47,636 bases of DNA from Ignavibacteriota bacterium (GCA_003142475.1 PLMK01000008.1:43614-91249); one strand, 5' to 3'; counted from the first letter of the stretch, positions 19,971 to 29,342 are shown. The notes: a model not told the origin generated them from the sequence alone. Program-made: numbers and translations.

Positions 19971-20561
19971 ATGGCAACATTTACAAAGCTTACATCTCGT
20001 GTCGTTCCACTGCTCGTGGATAACATCGATACTGATCAAATTATTCCAGCGCGGTTTCTTAAGGTTACCGACAAGAATGGACTTGGCGAACAGCTGTTTT
20101 GCGACTGGCGCTACAATTCTGACGGCTCTCCTAAATCGGATTTTGTTTTAAACCAACCACAGCATCGTGGAGCCCACGTATTACTTGCAGGAAACAATTT
20201 TGGATGCGGCTCATCACGCGAACATGCACCTTGGGCACTTACTGCATTCGGATTCCGAGCGGTTATCAGCACAACAATTGCTGATATCTTCCGCAGCAAT
20301 TCGATGAAGAACGGACTTCTTCCAATTATTCTTACAAAAGAAGAACATCGGCAACTAAAAGAAGAAATTCAGAAGTCACCGAATGCTGAAGTGATAATCA
20401 ATCTTGAGAAACAGCAAATCGTTTTTCCATCTGGGAAAAATGCGACATTTCCAATTGATCCGTTTTCAAAATTCTGTCTTTTGAACGGCGTGGATGAATT
20501 GGAGTACTTGCGGCGGTTCAGCAAAGAAGTAGAACAATACGAAGCGAAATACGCATTGTAA
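19971..20561 (+). CDS. leuD: 3-isopropylmalate dehydratase small subunit
   Basis: LeuD supplies the swivelling domain of isopropylmalate isomerase and determines substrate specificity. Signatures are VVPLLVDNIDTDQIIPARFL near the N-terminus, seen as DNIDTDQIIPARFL, and GNNFGCGSSREHAPWAL in the middle, followed by the IADIFRSNSMKNGLLPI segment. At 196 residues it matches the bacterial proteobacterial/Bacteroidota-type small subunit. The upstream site is weak. It ends 13 nt before proC. Its separation from leuC by a methyltransferase gene is unusual but does not break co-transcription. Confidence 0.96.
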   Translation: MATFTKLTSRVVPLLVDNIDTDQIIPARFLKVTDKNGLGEQLFCDWRYNSDGSPKSDFVLNQPQHRGAHVLLAGNNFGCGSSREHAPWALTAFGFRAVISTTIADIFRSNSMKNGLLPIILTKEEHRQLKEEIQKSPNAEVIINLEKQQIVFPSGKNATFPIDPFSKFCLLNGVDELEYLRRFSKEVEQYEAKYAL

Positions 20562-20574
20562 CGGAGAACAGGCT

Positions 20575-21447
20575 ATGCAGACAAAAGCAAAAGAAGTGAC
20601 GCAAAAGCATGAAGACTATCACCACATCGATCGGCCGATTGCTATTCTTGGTGCCGGCAATATGGGATCGGCATTAATGAAAGGTATTATTAATGCGAAA
20701 CTGACGCCGCCTAAAAAGATCATTGCATGCGATGTTAATCCAGTCAAACTACAGGCCCTTGCATCGGAATGGAAAGTCCGCACAACGCTTGACATCAAGG
20801 AAGCTGTTAAAGAGTCGGATATTTTATTGCTCTGTGTGAAGCCGCAAACACTTACCAAAGTATTGGAGCTTATGAAAGAGTCAATTCGACCCAATCATCT
20901 CGTGATTTCAATTGTGGCTGGAATGCGGATTGCGTTCATTCAACAGATGCTTGGAACGAATCTTGGTATTGTTCGTACCATGCCAAATATTGCCGCAACG
21001 GTTGATGAAGGTGCAGCAGCCGTGGCGTTTGGAAAACATGTAACTGTTGAACAACAAAAAATTGCAAAATCCATATTTGAAGCCGTGGGTGAAGTTGTTG
21101 TTGTCACAGAAGATCAACTCGATGCCGTAACCGGCCTTAGCGGCAGCGGTCCCGCGTACATCTATATGGTGATTGAAGCGTTGATTGATGGCGGCGTGAA
21201 GATGGGATTGGCTCGTGACATTTCCACAAAACTTGCCATCCAAACGGTGCTCGGTTCAGCAAAATTGGCAAAATCTTCCGGTTTACATCCGGCAATTTTG
21301 CGCGATCAAGTGACAACTCCCGGCGGAACAACCATAAATGCAATTCACGAACTTGAATCGCATGGCCTTCGCTCAATGCTGATTGATGCAGTTGCTACAG
21401 CAACGCGCAGGTCAGAAGAATTAAGTAAATTAATGAATAACTTATAA
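20575..21447 (+). CDS. proC: Pyrroline-5-carboxylate reductase
   Basis: ProC reduces 1-pyrroline-5-carboxylate to proline with NAD(P)H. The Rossmann motif is AILGAGNMGSALMKGII. Further landmarks are CVKPQTL, SIVAGMRIAFIQQML, VRTMPNIAA, and the substrate-site TGLSGSGPAYIYMVIEA followed by DQVTTPGGTTINAI. There is a hydrophilic N-terminal extension of about 20 residues before the core; CGGAGAAC upstream of ATG 20575 supports that start. Total length is 290 residues against the usual 265-275. It lies between leuD and leuB, with no other proline gene in the window. Its substrate derives from glutamate, which GltBD makes in the same array. Confidence 0.95.
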   Translation: MQTKAKEVTQKHEDYHHIDRPIAILGAGNMGSALMKGIINAKLTPPKKIIACDVNPVKLQALASEWKVRTTLDIKEAVKESDILLLCVKPQTLTKVLELMKESIRPNHLVISIVAGMRIAFIQQMLGTNLGIVRTMPNIAATVDEGAAAVAFGKHVTVEQQKIAKSIFEAVGEVVVVTEDQLDAVTGLSGSGPAYIYMVIEALIDGGVKMGLARDISTKLAIQTVLGSAKLAKSSGLHPAILRDQVTTPGGTTINAIHELESHGLRSMLIDAVATATRRSEELSKLMNNL

Positions 21448-21486
21448 TAGAATAAAAATTTTTAACCAAGGAGCACAAGAAAAACA

Positions 21487-22548
21487 ATGGCAAAGAAATA
21501 CAAAATTGCAGTAATTGGCGGTGATGGGACGGGTCCAGAAGTAGTAGCTGAAGGTTTGAAGGTTTTAAAAGTCGTTTCTCAAAAATATGGATTCTCTTAT
21601 GATACGACTATGTTCGATTATGGCGGCGATAGGTACCTGAAAACAGGCAAGACAATTACCGATGAGGAACTTGAAGGTTTAAAGAAATTTGATGCAATCT
21701 TCCTTGGTGCAATCGGACATCCTGATGTGAAACCCGGAATTCTTGAACAGGGCATTTTGCTGAAGACACGTTTTGCTCTCGACCAGTATATTAATTTGCG
21801 TCCGGTCAAACTGTACAATGAAACGTTCTGCCCGCTGAAGGACAAAAAACCAGAGGATATCGATTTTGTTGTAGTGCGTGAGAACTCCGAAGGCTTGTAT
21901 AAGGGTTTGGGTAGTTTTGAAAATAAAGGGACGAAGGACGAGGTTGCGATTCAAATCTCGCATAATACACGCAAAGGTGTTGAACGTTGCATACGCTATG
22001 CGTTCGAGTACTGCAAAAAGCGCAATAACAAGAAACGAAAATTAACGCTCTGCGGAAAAACAAATGTATTGACTTTTGCATGGGATCTTTGGCAGCGCAC
22101 GTTTGACGAAGTGAAAAAAGAATATCCCGATATACAGACAGAATACGTCAACGTCGATGCGACGACGATGTGGTTTGTGAAAAATCCGGAATGGTTCGAT
22201 GTTATCGTAACGGATAATATATTTGGTGATATCATAACGGATCTTGGTGCAATGATACAGGGTGGCATGGGCATTGCAGCCGGTGGCAATATTAATCCGG
22301 AAGGTGTTTCCATGTTTGAGCCAATCGGTGGATCTGCTCCAAAATACACGGGTAAACATGTCATTAATCCGCTTGCAGCGATCTGCGCAATGGGGATGTT
22401 GTTAGAAACAGTTGGAGAAGAAAAAGCCGGTAAGGCAATTGAAAAAGCGGTAATAAAGATTGTACAGAAGAAACTCAAAACCCTCGCAGCAGGAAAAATG
22501 GGATATTCAACCGAAGAAATAGGTGATATGGTTGTTGCCGGGATATAA
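21487..22548 (+). CDS. leuB: 3-isopropylmalate dehydrogenase (isocitrate/isopropylmalate/tartrate dehydrogenase family)
   Basis: LeuB oxidises and decarboxylates 3-isopropylmalate to 2-oxoisocaproate using NAD. Motifs are AVIGGDGTGPEVVAEGL, an arginine-containing substrate loop in YINLRPVKLY, VVRENSEGLYKG, the metal-binding DNIFGDIITDLGAMIQGGMG, and EPIGGSAPKYTGKHVINPLA. The 353-residue length fits. The sequence leans towards the broader beta-decarboxylating/tartrate dehydrogenase branch more than classical LeuB. Since it is the only such gene in a leu cluster, isopropylmalate is the best substrate, and it may also serve the citramalate branch. AGGAG lies 13 nt before the ATG, slightly far. 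Confidence 0.9.
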   Translation: MAKKYKIAVIGGDGTGPEVVAEGLKVLKVVSQKYGFSYDTTMFDYGGDRYLKTGKTITDEELEGLKKFDAIFLGAIGHPDVKPGILEQGILLKTRFALDQYINLRPVKLYNETFCPLKDKKPEDIDFVVVRENSEGLYKGLGSFENKGTKDEVAIQISHNTRKGVERCIRYAFEYCKKRNNKKRKLTLCGKTNVLTFAWDLWQRTFDEVKKEYPDIQTEYVNVDATTMWFVKNPEWFDVIVTDNIFGDIITDLGAMIQGGMGIAAGGNINPEGVSMFEPIGGSAPKYTGKHVINPLAAICAMGMLLETVGEEKAGKAIEKAVIKIVQKKLKTLAAGKMGYSTEEIGDMVVAGI

Positions 22549-22573
22549 CGAGAGATTTATTTTTGTGGAATGA

Positions 22574-23671
22574 ATGGTGGACATACAAGTACCCTTTATA
22601 TTGCTTGGTTTAGGTCCTGTAGGGCGGACGTTGGTGCGTCAGATTCTCGACACACACAAAACCGTTGCCCAGAGAACCGGAATTCAGTTTGTCCTTGCAG
22701 GCATTTCTGATTCATCCGGTTTGATGTGGGAGGATGAGGGTATTTCCGACAAAATGCTGCAAAAAATTCTGCGTGATACCGATAATCGTCGAAAACTCAA
22801 CGGTGTTGCAGATCTTCATCCACATACAAAGTTGTATGATGTTCTGCTTCCTGGAACTCTTCTTGTTGATGCAACACATACACTGGAAACGACTTCCATC
22901 GTTCAGGATGCATTGAAAGCGGGATGCGGTATAGTTGTTGCAAATAAAATGCCCCTTGCCGCTGAATGGGCAAAAGCAAAAATGTATTATGACCATCCAC
23001 TCATCCGATATGAAGCGACAGTTGGTGCCGGGCTTCCGATCATTTCTACATTACGTTATCTGCTTGATACGGGAGATGAAATTACAAGTATCGAAGCATC
23101 TGTAAGCGGTACGTTGGGGTTTTTGTGTACTGCATTGGAATTGGGTGTCCCATATTCTGTCGCTGTGGCTAATGCAAAGAATATGGGTTACACGGAACCG
23201 GATCCTCGAGACGATTTGAGCGGACATGATATTGTACGAAAAGCATTGATTCTTGCGCGCACAGCCGGCTGGCCGCTGGAGATGAACAATTTAACTTCAG
23301 AACCAATGTATCCGCAATCGCTGGCGTCTGGCACAGTGGAAGATTTTATGGCAGCACTGCCATCGATTGATGAAATCTATGCGGCGCAGATTCGACTGGC
23401 ACAAAGCGAGGGAAGAACTCTTCGTTATGTTGCTCACATCTCACCGAAAGGTGGAAGAGTCGGTTTGATGTCGGTTGCCAGAGACGGACATATAGGATCT
23501 AAAAGTGGCCCGGCAAACTCTGTTGCGATCTTTACGCATCGTTATCAAGAAATGCCGCTTGTGATCTCGGGACCGGGCGCAGGTCCTGAAATCAAAGCCG
23601 CTGGTGTTATGGAAGACATGCTTCAGCTAGCAAATACTTTGCAGAACAAAACTACACCTTCAAGTCGTTAA
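22574..23671 (+). CDS. hom: Homoserine dehydrogenase, stand-alone form without ACT domain
   Basis: This enzyme reduces aspartate semialdehyde to homoserine. The nucleotide-binding motif is FILLGLGPVGRTLVRQIL at residue 8. The catalytic domain shows ATVGAGLPIISTLRYLL, SGTLGF and GYTEPDPRDDLSGHDIVRKALILAR, which includes the conserved acidic residues and lysine. It ends VVISGPGAG-type (LVISGPGAGPEIKAAGV), as in the family core. With 365 residues it has no C-terminal ACT domain, so threonine inhibition by that route is unlikely. The next gene, thrA, encodes a second homoserine dehydrogenase domain 16 nt downstream, an unusual tandem. VANKMPL occupies the position of NK in the thrA copy, suggesting it is active. 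Confidence 0.9.
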   Translation: MVDIQVPFILLGLGPVGRTLVRQILDTHKTVAQRTGIQFVLAGISDSSGLMWEDEGISDKMLQKILRDTDNRRKLNGVADLHPHTKLYDVLLPGTLLVDATHTLETTSIVQDALKAGCGIVVANKMPLAAEWAKAKMYYDHPLIRYEATVGAGLPIISTLRYLLDTGDEITSIEASVSGTLGFLCTALELGVPYSVAVANAKNMGYTEPDPRDDLSGHDIVRKALILARTAGWPLEMNNLTSEPMYPQSLASGTVEDFMAALPSIDEIYAAQIRLAQSEGRTLRYVAHISPKGGRVGLMSVARDGHIGSKSGPANSVAIFTHRYQEMPLVISGPGAGPEIKAAGVMEDMLQLANTLQNKTTPSSR

Positions 23672-23687
23672 ACGATAGAGAAACCAC

Positions 23688-26159
23688 ATGCATGTAAAGA
23701 AAATATTAAAGTTTGGCGGCTCATCAGTTGCCAATCCAGAACGGATTCGAGAAGTTGCTTCTATTGTTCTTGATGCCGCAAAAAAAGAACGCGTTGTTGT
23801 CGTTGTCTCCGCATTTCAAGGAGTTACAAATCAACTTATTGAATGTGCTCGGCTTGCAGAGGTAGGCGACACAAAGTTCCAATCAATGTATAAAGCACTT
23901 GTTAAACGTCATACGGGAATATTGAAGGCTCTTCATAATAATCGTCCGCCGAAGCAGGTTGTGGTAAATCTCCAAACAATGCTCGCGGAGCTTTGGGATG
24001 TTCTTCATGGAATTTATTTACTTCGACACAGTTCTCCGCGTTCGCTTGATTTAACGGCAAGTTTTGGCGAACAGCTTTCGGCATTAACTATTGCTTCATT
24101 TCTCCAAAAATCTCGACCATCTTGCTTTGTCGATTCACGCAAGCTGGTGGAGACTGATGATCAATACACACACGCCGTCGTTCAATTTGATAAAACCAAC
24201 CATGCGATCAAAGCGTATTTCAAAAAAATCTTTGGACAATCCAGCAAGCGACTTATTCCCGTTGTTACCGGATTCATCGGTTCAACCGACGACGGTCTTA
24301 CCACCACCATCGGAAGAAATGGATCAGATTATTCTGCTGCAATTTTCGGTGCGGCATTGGATGTTTCGCTAATTGAAATTTGGACAGATGTCGATGGAAT
24401 TCTCAGTGCAGATCCACGCTCTGTTCCAGCGGCATTCGTTGTGCCGCAAATGTCGTATGAAGAAGCAATGGAACTTTCCTATTTTGGTGCAAAAGTACTC
24501 CATGCTTCAACTATCGCTCCTGCAGTGGCGAAACATATTCCAATTGATATAAAAAATACGTTGAATCCGTCTGCTCCCGGCACTCATATCTCGCATCATG
24601 TCAACCGCTGGGAAGGCGTGGCGAAAGGAATCACTTCGGTTGACGATTGTACCCTTCTTACTTTGCGTGGTATAAGCATGGTGGGAGTTCCCGGAATCGC
24701 AGAGCGATTGTTTCGGGCGCTGGCATCACACGACATCAATGTAATTTTAATTTCTCAAGCATCATCTGAGCATACAATTTGCTTTGCTATCAGCACGTCG
24801 GATGTAGCCGCAGCGAAAAAAGCAGTGCATCAGGAATTTCACTTCGAACTTCAATCAAAACTGACTTCGTTGGATGAAAAAACTCATCAAACGATTGTTG
24901 CAATTGTCGGCGATGGGATGAAGGGCACACCGGGCGTGTCGGGAAAGGTATTTCAGGCACTTGGACGAAACAGCGTCAATATTTCTGCAATTGCTCAAGG
25001 AGCATCGGAACGTAATATCTCTTTTGTTATTGACGAAGCACAGAAACTTCGTGCGCTCAATGTTATCCACGAGGCATTCTTCGAGCCAAAGAAAAAACTT
25101 GGCGTGGTTTTGATTGGCCCCGGTAATATTGGTGGGACTTTTCTGAAGCAGATCCATCAACAGCAGTCTTACCTTCATTCAGAAGGATTTGATGTCCGTG
25201 TATGCGGAATTTATGATATCGGAAAAGCTGTTTTCTCTTCAAAAGGAATCGATCTGAAAAGATGGAGAGAACTTCTTGATAGCACTCCGAAGAAGATGAA
25301 ATATTCAGAATTGTTGCAGCAAATTGCAGCACTTCACTTAACGAATGCTGTTCTTGTCGATTGTACTGCGAGTCCGGAAATTGTCAATATGTACGAGGAC
25401 TTTGTGAAATTGAATATGCACATTATAACACCGAACAAGAGAGCGAATGTTCTTCCGTGGCAACAATATAAACAATTGACGGACCTCATGAAGAACCGAC
25501 AAAAATATTTTCTCTATGAAACAAATGTCGGTGCGGGTTTACCCATTATCTCCACACTTCAGGATTTGATTGCGAGCGGAGATCAAATTGTGAAAATAGA
25601 AGGAATGTTTTCTGGAACTCTAAGTCACCTCTTCAATTATTATGACGGCTCACGGCCATTCAGTGTGCTCGTAAAAGAGGCGCTCGGTCTTGGTTATACA
25701 GAGCCGGATCCACGCGAAGATTTAATGGGCGGCGATGTCGCAAGGAAACTTCTCATTCTTGCTCGCCAAATCGGTTTAAAGATGGATATGCACGATATCA
25801 AAGTTGAGAATCTTGTTCCGAAGCTTTTACAGGGTGAAAAATTCTCTAGCGCATTCTTTAAACGATATGCAAAGTATGATGACGCCATGAAGCGCCGTCT
25901 TGATATTGCTCTTGCAAATGGCTGTGTCCTTCGATATGTCGGAGTTTTGCAGGGTGATAAGGCATTTGCTGGTGTAAAAGAAGTTCCGACAAATCACATG
26001 CTTGCCTCTACAAAAGGAAGCGACAACATTATTGCGTTTACGACACAGCGATATTCAAAAACACCGTTAGTGGTGCAGGGTCCGGGTGCCGGTGCGGATG
26101 TGACAGCGATGGGAGTTTTTTCCGATCTCCTCAAATTGCTTCATTATTTACCCCAATAA
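23688..26159 (+). CDS. thrA: Bifunctional aspartokinase / homoserine dehydrogenase
   Basis: The fused enzyme catalyses the first and third steps from aspartate to threonine. Residues 1-285 are aspartokinase, with KFGGSSVANPERI, VVVVSAFQGVTNQL and GFIGSTDDGLTTTIGRNGSD. Residues about 310-450 hold paired ACT domains (ISMVGVPGIAERLFRALASH; GVSGKVFQALGRNSVNISAI), the usual site of threonine control. Residues about 470-823 are homoserine dehydrogenase, with VLIGPGNIGGTFLKQI, TPNKRANVLP, NVGAGLPIISTL, SGTLSH and GYTEPDPREDLMGGDVARK. The 823-residue length is standard for ThrA. It lies between the stand-alone homoserine dehydrogenase and a proposed homoserine kinase. Confidence 0.96.
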   Translation: MHVKKILKFGGSSVANPERIREVASIVLDAAKKERVVVVVSAFQGVTNQLIECARLAEVGDTKFQSMYKALVKRHTGILKALHNNRPPKQVVVNLQTMLAELWDVLHGIYLLRHSSPRSLDLTASFGEQLSALTIASFLQKSRPSCFVDSRKLVETDDQYTHAVVQFDKTNHAIKAYFKKIFGQSSKRLIPVVTGFIGSTDDGLTTTIGRNGSDYSAAIFGAALDVSLIEIWTDVDGILSADPRSVPAAFVVPQMSYEEAMELSYFGAKVLHASTIAPAVAKHIPIDIKNTLNPSAPGTHISHHVNRWEGVAKGITSVDDCTLLTLRGISMVGVPGIAERLFRALASHDINVILISQASSEHTICFAISTSDVAAAKKAVHQEFHFELQSKLTSLDEKTHQTIVAIVGDGMKGTPGVSGKVFQALGRNSVNISAIAQGASERNISFVIDEAQKLRALNVIHEAFFEPKKKLGVVLIGPGNIGGTFLKQIHQQQSYLHSEGFDVRVCGIYDIGKAVFSSKGIDLKRWRELLDSTPKKMKYSELLQQIAALHLTNAVLVDCTASPEIVNMYEDFVKLNMHIITPNKRANVLPWQQYKQLTDLMKNRQKYFLYETNVGAGLPIISTLQDLIASGDQIVKIEGMFSGTLSHLFNYYDGSRPFSVLVKEALGLGYTEPDPREDLMGGDVARKLLILARQIGLKMDMHDIKVENLVPKLLQGEKFSSAFFKRYAKYDDAMKRRLDIALANGCVLRYVGVLQGDKAFAGVKEVPTNHMLASTKGSDNIIAFTTQRYSKTPLVVQGPGAGADVTAMGVFSDLLKLLHYLPQ

Positions 26160-26185
26160 ATACAACCGAAAAAAGGAACGTATCA

Positions 26186-27376
26186 TTGAACAGGAAATAT
26201 GTCATCGTTGTGCCGGATGGAGCAGCCGATCAACCAATAAAAATGTTCGGCGGTAAAACTATATTCGAAGCTGCAGAAAAACCCAATATCGATTTTATAG
26301 CTATGAATGGAAGACAGGGACTTTGCCAGACAGTACCTCCTACGCTTCAACCTGGGAGCGATGTAGCAATGATGGCTGTGCTTGGTTATGATCCTGCCAA
26401 ATATTACACAGGCAGGGCGCCGATCGAAGCCGTTGCCCAAGGGATTGATGTTATAGAAAGCGATTGGATATTTCGCTGCAACCTTGTAACAACCGCGGGC
26501 GGTAAAATGGTTGATCATAGTTCAGGTAACATCTCAAGCGAAGAAGGCAAAATATTTATTGAAGAACTGAACAAAACACTTGGTAGTGAACATATCAGAT
26601 TTTATCCGGGAGTCGGTTATCGCCACTTGATGGTAGTAAAAGGGTATGATTTTCCGGATCTCCAATTACAGCCGCCGCATGATAATATCGGTATCGAAAC
26701 AGAAAAATTAATGCCTCGCGGGAAGAACGCCAATGTCCTGATAGATCTCATTAAAAAAAGTGAAACCCTATTGAAGGATCACAGTATCAATCTTGCTCGC
26801 AGGAATCTCAAGAAGAATGAAGCAACCTCAATATGGCTCTGGGGACATGGGAAAAAAGCACGAATGGAATTGTTCAAGAAAAAGTATGGTCTGAACGGAG
26901 CGGCGATCACAGCAGTGGATCTTGTAAAAGGATTGGCAAACCTCATTGGCTTCGATTTTATCAAAGTTGAAGGGGCAACCGGATATTTCGATACCGATTA
27001 CCGCGCAAAAGGATTAGCAGCAATTGAAGCGATCAAGAAATATGATATTGTTCTAGTGCATGTGGAAGCGACAGATGAGGCAGGCCATGCTGGAAAAGCA
27101 GACATAAAGAAGAAAGCTTTAGAAGAAATTGATAAACACATCGTCGGTCCAATATTGGCAGACCTTAAGAAGTATAAAAACTGGCGAATGCTTGTGATGC
27201 CTGACCATCCTACACCGGTATCGACCCAGGGACATACAGGTGAGGCGGTGCCTTTCGCGATGATGGGTGATGGAATCAGTGGTGAGGTACATCTGCCCCT
27301 TGGCGAAAAAAATGCCGTCAAGACGGGTATTAAGATCGACAACGGTTATGAACTGATGATATCTTTCCTAAAATAA
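26186..27376 (+). CDS. ApgM-family phosphotransferase, proposed homoserine kinase
   Basis: The 396-residue protein belongs to the alkaline-phosphatase-superfamily group of cofactor-independent phosphoglycerate mutases. The N-terminal metal site is VIVVPDGAADQPI. The phosphate-accepting serine lies in PPTLQPGSDVAMMAVLGYDP, seen as QPGSDVAMM. Later metal ligands appear in VHVEATDEAGHAG and MPDHPTPVSTQGHTG. TTG at 26186 is the start: AAGGA lies upstream and no in-frame ATG precedes the core. Members of this subgroup found beside thrA and thrC in genomes lacking thrB have been proposed as homoserine kinases. Here it lies exactly between thrA and thrC, with no GHMP-type thrB in the window. A glycolytic mutase role remains possible. 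Confidence 0.82.
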   Translation: MNRKYVIVVPDGAADQPIKMFGGKTIFEAAEKPNIDFIAMNGRQGLCQTVPPTLQPGSDVAMMAVLGYDPAKYYTGRAPIEAVAQGIDVIESDWIFRCNLVTTAGGKMVDHSSGNISSEEGKIFIEELNKTLGSEHIRFYPGVGYRHLMVVKGYDFPDLQLQPPHDNIGIETEKLMPRGKNANVLIDLIKKSETLLKDHSINLARRNLKKNEATSIWLWGHGKKARMELFKKKYGLNGAAITAVDLVKGLANLIGFDFIKVEGATGYFDTDYRAKGLAAIEAIKKYDIVLVHVEATDEAGHAGKADIKKKALEEIDKHIVGPILADLKKYKNWRMLVMPDHPTPVSTQGHTGEAVPFAMMGDGISGEVHLPLGEKNAVKTGIKIDNGYELMISFLK

Positions 27377-27385
27377 TTTTCACTC

Positions 27386-27979
27386 ATGAGTTTCAATTTA
27401 TTCGGCTATCTCATCTATGCATCGTTAATGTCGATTACACCGGGTCCGAACAACCTGATGCTCCTTTCATATGGAAAAGCATATGGGTTCAGTGATTCGA
27501 GAAACGTTATGCTCGGTATTTTTCTCGGGTTCTTTCTTATACTGTGCTCCGCCGGATATGGCATTGCAAAAATCATTACGAGCAGTCCAACGGCGGGATT
27601 GGTATTAAAAATTATCGGATCATTGTGGATGCTTTATCTTGCATTCGTATTGCGAAAACTCAATATAGAGGTAGAACCGGATAAAAAGGCAGCTATTGGG
27701 TTTGGTCAGGCATTTTTTATGCAATTTGTTAACCTGAAAGCATGGGTCATGGCAATCAGCGGAGCAAGTGCGTTTTTACCGCAATCCAACAACATTCATC
27801 TGAATGTCTTCATCTACGCGATAAGTTTTGGATTGATCGGATTTCCTTGTATGATAGTATGGCTCAAGATGGGAGATGTGATTGCGAAGATTATTAAATC
27901 GGAGAAAGCAAGTCAAATGCTGGGATATACAATGTTTTCGCTGATGATTGTTAGTATCGTAACGATCTGGATAAACTAG
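27386..27979 (+). CDS. LysE/RhtB-family amino acid exporter
   Basis: A 197-residue inner-membrane protein with about six hydrophobic segments. The family signature is near the N-terminus: SITPGPNNLMLLSYGKAYGF. Later hydrophobic stretches are LGIFLGFFLILCSAGYGIA, LKIIGSLWMLYLAFVL and LMIVSIVTIWIN, with QAFFMQFVNLKAW as a conserved loop. The family exports amino acids such as homoserine, threonine, leucine or lysine by proton exchange. It starts 9 nt after the homoserine kinase candidate and lies upstream of thrC, so homoserine or threonine overflow is the most likely role. The exact substrate cannot be read from sequence. Confidence 0.88.
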   Translation: MSFNLFGYLIYASLMSITPGPNNLMLLSYGKAYGFSDSRNVMLGIFLGFFLILCSAGYGIAKIITSSPTAGLVLKIIGSLWMLYLAFVLRKLNIEVEPDKKAAIGFGQAFFMQFVNLKAWVMAISGASAFLPQSNNIHLNVFIYAISFGLIGFPCMIVWLKMGDVIAKIIKSEKASQMLGYTMFSLMIVSIVTIWIN

Positions 27980-28016
27980 GGTAACATCAATGAAATTTAC
28001 TGCAGGAGAATAAAAT

Positions 28017-29342
28017 ATGCAGCAGAGTTGGTTAGAATGTATTAGAGGATGCGGAAAACGATATTCTATCTATGATGTAATCTATCGATGCGAGAATTGC
28101 GGTGGTTTGCTTGATGTTGAACATAATATTAAAGCGCTCAAACGTAGAACTGCGGCATCCTGGAAAAAACTTTTTGACGATCGTACGAGAACAAACAAAT
28201 GGCCTTATGCAAGCGGTGTGTGGGGAAAGAAAGAATGGGTCTGCCCGGATATTGATAATGAGAATGTCGTTTCTATGTACGAGGGTCATACGAATTGTTT
28301 TTGGGCAGAACGATTAGGAAAAGAGATCGGTGTTCCAGATTTATGGGTAAAACTTTGCGGTAACAGTCATACAGGTTCATTCAAAGATCTTGGAATGACG
28401 GTACTCATCTCTGTTGTGAAACAAATGATTGCCGATGGAAAGCCGATTAGGGCCGTTGCGTGTGCTTCTACCGGCGACACATCGGCAGCGCTCTCTGCTT
28501 ACGGCGCAGCGGCAGGTATTCCAACCATTGTCTTTTTGCCGAAGGGAAAAGTTTCCACAGCGCAATTAGTACAGCCGATTGCCAATGGTGCAACGGTCCT
28601 TTCTCTTGATACTGATTTTGATGGATGTATGCGTATTGTGCAGGAAATTACTGCCGATAATTCGATCTATCTTGCGAACTCGATGAATTCATTACGGATG
28701 GAAGGCCAAAAGACAGTCGGAATTGAAATCATCCAGCAGTTTGATTGGGAAGTGCCGGATTGGATTGTCATCCCCGCTGGAAATCTTGGCAACGTTAGCG
28801 CATTAGGCAAAGGTCTGCTGATGATGCGCGATCTCGGTCTGATTAAAAAACTTCCGCGTATTGCATGTGCACAAGCATCACATGCAAATCCGCTCTATCT
28901 AAGCTTTCTGAACGGATATAAAGAATATAAACCTGTTGAAGCAAAAAAGACTCTCGCTTCTGCAATCCAAATTGGTGCACCAGTGAGTTATGAACGAGCT
29001 GTGAAAGTACTGCGGCAATTTGATGGCATCGTAGAGCAGGCAACGGAAAATGAATTAGCAAATGCCTCCGCTCGTGCTGACCGTGCAGGATTGTTCACTT
29101 GTCCGCAAACCGGCGTTGCGCTTGCTGCGCTCTCAAAATTGATTGAACACAAAGTTATCAAGAAGAAAGACCGTGTTGTCGTTATCTCCACCGCTCACGG
29201 ATTGAAATTCTCGCAATTCAAGGTGGACTACCATGAGAAAAATCTTTCTGATGTGAATTCATTGTATCCGAATTCGCCGATTCTATTACCTGCAGATGTC
29301 AACGCAGTCCGGAAAGCAATTGACCATGCGATTGGGAAATAA
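28017..29342 (+). CDS. thrC: Threonine synthase
   Basis: ThrC converts O-phosphohomoserine to threonine with pyridoxal phosphate. The 441-residue protein begins with a small cysteine-rich region, [23 protein letters not shown], whose key parts are CIRGCG and CENCGG. This resembles the zinc-ribbon-like head of one threonine synthase class. The cofactor lysine is in [16 protein letters not shown]. The phosphate-binding and substrate regions include [35 protein letters not shown] and [16 protein letters not shown] lies 10 nt before the ATG. It is the last gene of the long biosynthetic array, and the 80-bp gap beyond contains a degenerate inverted repeat but no convincing terminator. Confidence 0.95.
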   Translation: MQQSWLECIRGCGKRYSIYDVIYRCENCGGLLDVEHNIKALKRRTAASWKKLFDDRTRTNKWPYASGVWGKKEWVCPDIDNENVVSMYEGHTNCFWAERLGKEIGVPDLWVKLCGNSHTGSFKDLGMTVLISVVKQMIADGKPIRAVACASTGDTSAALSAYGAAAGIPTIVFLPKGKVSTAQLVQPIANGATVLSLDTDFDGCMRIVQEITADNSIYLANSMNSLRMEGQKTVGIEIIQQFDWEVPDWIVIPAGNLGNVSALGKGLLMMRDLGLIKKLPRIACAQASHANPLYLSFLNGYKEYKPVEAKKTLASAIQIGAPVSYERAVKVLRQFDGIVEQATENELANASARADRAGLFTCPQTGVALAALSKLIEHKVIKKKDRVVVISTAHGLKFSQFKVDYHEKNLSDVNSLYPNSPILLPADVNAVRKAIDHAIGK

